NCBI GenBank assembly: GCA_020047885.1
Contig: JAIFNF010000111.1
Coordinates: forward strand, 1-5,945
Length of the DNA: 5,945 nucleotides
Direction of reading: 5' to 3'
Source of the DNA: Gammaproteobacteria bacterium
GTDB lineage: Bacteria > Pseudomonadota > Gammaproteobacteria > Competibacterales > Competibacteraceae
The position numbers were made by a program, and so were the translations under genes. Positions 5,584-5,945 of this stretch are shown one piece after another; position 1 is the stretch's first letter; each line of letters starts with the position of its first letter. Below the pieces are notes generated by a model that was given only the letters and a program-made list of their open reading frames with translations, was not told where the DNA came from and made no database searches.

Positions 5584-5945
5584 GGACTGACCTCCTCATC
5601 GCAAGCCAGAAAAGCACGGGCTAACTTCTTCACCCAGTCCAGGAACAGCATCGCCTCCACCTGCGCTGCTAGATAAGCGTCCATATCCAACTGCGTCACC
5701 CCGTCCAGCAAATCCGGGTAGCCCGCGAACGGCTGACCCGGCTGACTCAACCAGTCACCGAGCAGCGTGTAGAGCCGGTAATAGGTGTGATCAGTGCCCT
5801 TCCGCCGATAGAATGCCGCCGTCTGCCCCAGACCGTTCGCATGGATCATGAACGGCATCGCACTGGCGTAACTATTGAATTCCTTTTGCTTTTTGGCATC
5901 GGTCTGCCATTCATCCGCCAACAGCCGAATCCGCGTCAGCGTAAA
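5580..5945 (-). CDS. cmr5: Cmr5, small subunit of the type III-B Cmr complex (5' end outside window)
   Basis: Cmr5 is the small, all-helical subunit that lines the belly of the Cmr complex beside Cmr4. Visible family features are FNSYASAMPFMIHANGLGQT, matching the usual KEYKSYVKKLP...NGLGQ block, followed by AAFYRRKG and a helical C-terminal half ending in LFLDWVKKLARAFL. The frame is open to the window edge, adding eight residues (FTLTRIRL) before the TTG at 5921. Because Cmr5 normally has a short N-terminal helix before this point, the true start is probably beyond 5945 and the TTG is not the start. It overlaps cmr6 by 4 nt (ATGA). The remaining cmr genes would be expected upstream, outside the window. 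Confidence 0.9.
   Translation of the reverse strand, partial: FTLTRIRLLADEWQTDAKKQKEFNSYASAMPFMIHANGLGQTAAFYRRKGTDHTYYRLYTLLGDWLSQPGQPFAGYPDLLDGVTQLDMDAYLAAQVEAMLFLDWVKKLARAFLACDEEVSP

Noticed and set aside
1..5945. CRISPR array in the window
   Set aside because: No evenly spaced direct repeats with unique spacers are present. The repeated sequences are isolated palindromes or a coding duplication.

Overview
The window is one compact CRISPR-cas effector locus. Every real gene lies on the minus strand, so transcription runs from position 5945 toward position 1. In that order the genes are the end of a type III-B (Cmr) module (cmr5, cut by the window edge, then cmr6), followed by a type I-B effector module: cas8b/csh1, cas7/csh2, cas5 (Cas5h/b type) and the HD-nuclease part of cas3. 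I see no CRISPR array, cas1, cas2, cas4 or cas6. Any crRNA-processing or adaptation genes must lie outside, as must cmr1-4, which would be expected beyond the right edge.

Region by region: 5580-5945 cmr5 (partial); 4489-5583 cmr6, overlapping cmr5 by ATGA; 4353-4488 a 136-nt gap with two kinds of palindrome; 2622-4352 cas8b, which carries a strong internal ribosome site and start codon at 3018-3035 that probably produces the small subunit Cas11b; 2538-2621 an 84-nt gap with a second copy of the larger palindrome; 1551-2537 cas7; 832-1548 cas5, 2 nt after cas7; 54-866 cas3 HD part, overlapping cas5 by 35 nt. The cas3 frame runs into a REP-like palindromic element at about 61-110 and stops at 54, before any helicase motif. 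Positions 1-53 hold nothing I can identify.

How the genes work together (family knowledge): Cas8b, several Cas7, Cas5 and Cas11b form the I-B Cascade, which binds crRNA and target DNA and recruits Cas3 to degrade it. Cmr5 and Cmr6 belong to the RNA-targeting III-B complex. Placing the two effectors in tandem on one strand suggests co-expression and possibly a shared crRNA pool. In this copy the interference step of the I-B system depends on whether a separate helicase part of Cas3 exists beyond the left edge.

Organism: the GC-rich coding sequence, tight proteobacterial-style operon with AGGAG-type ribosome sites, and intergenic palindromes with a CCCGC/GCGGG core followed by GAGGGG suggest a high-GC proteobacterium, perhaps a gammaproteobacterium. 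This is a weak inference; no gene here is a taxonomic marker.
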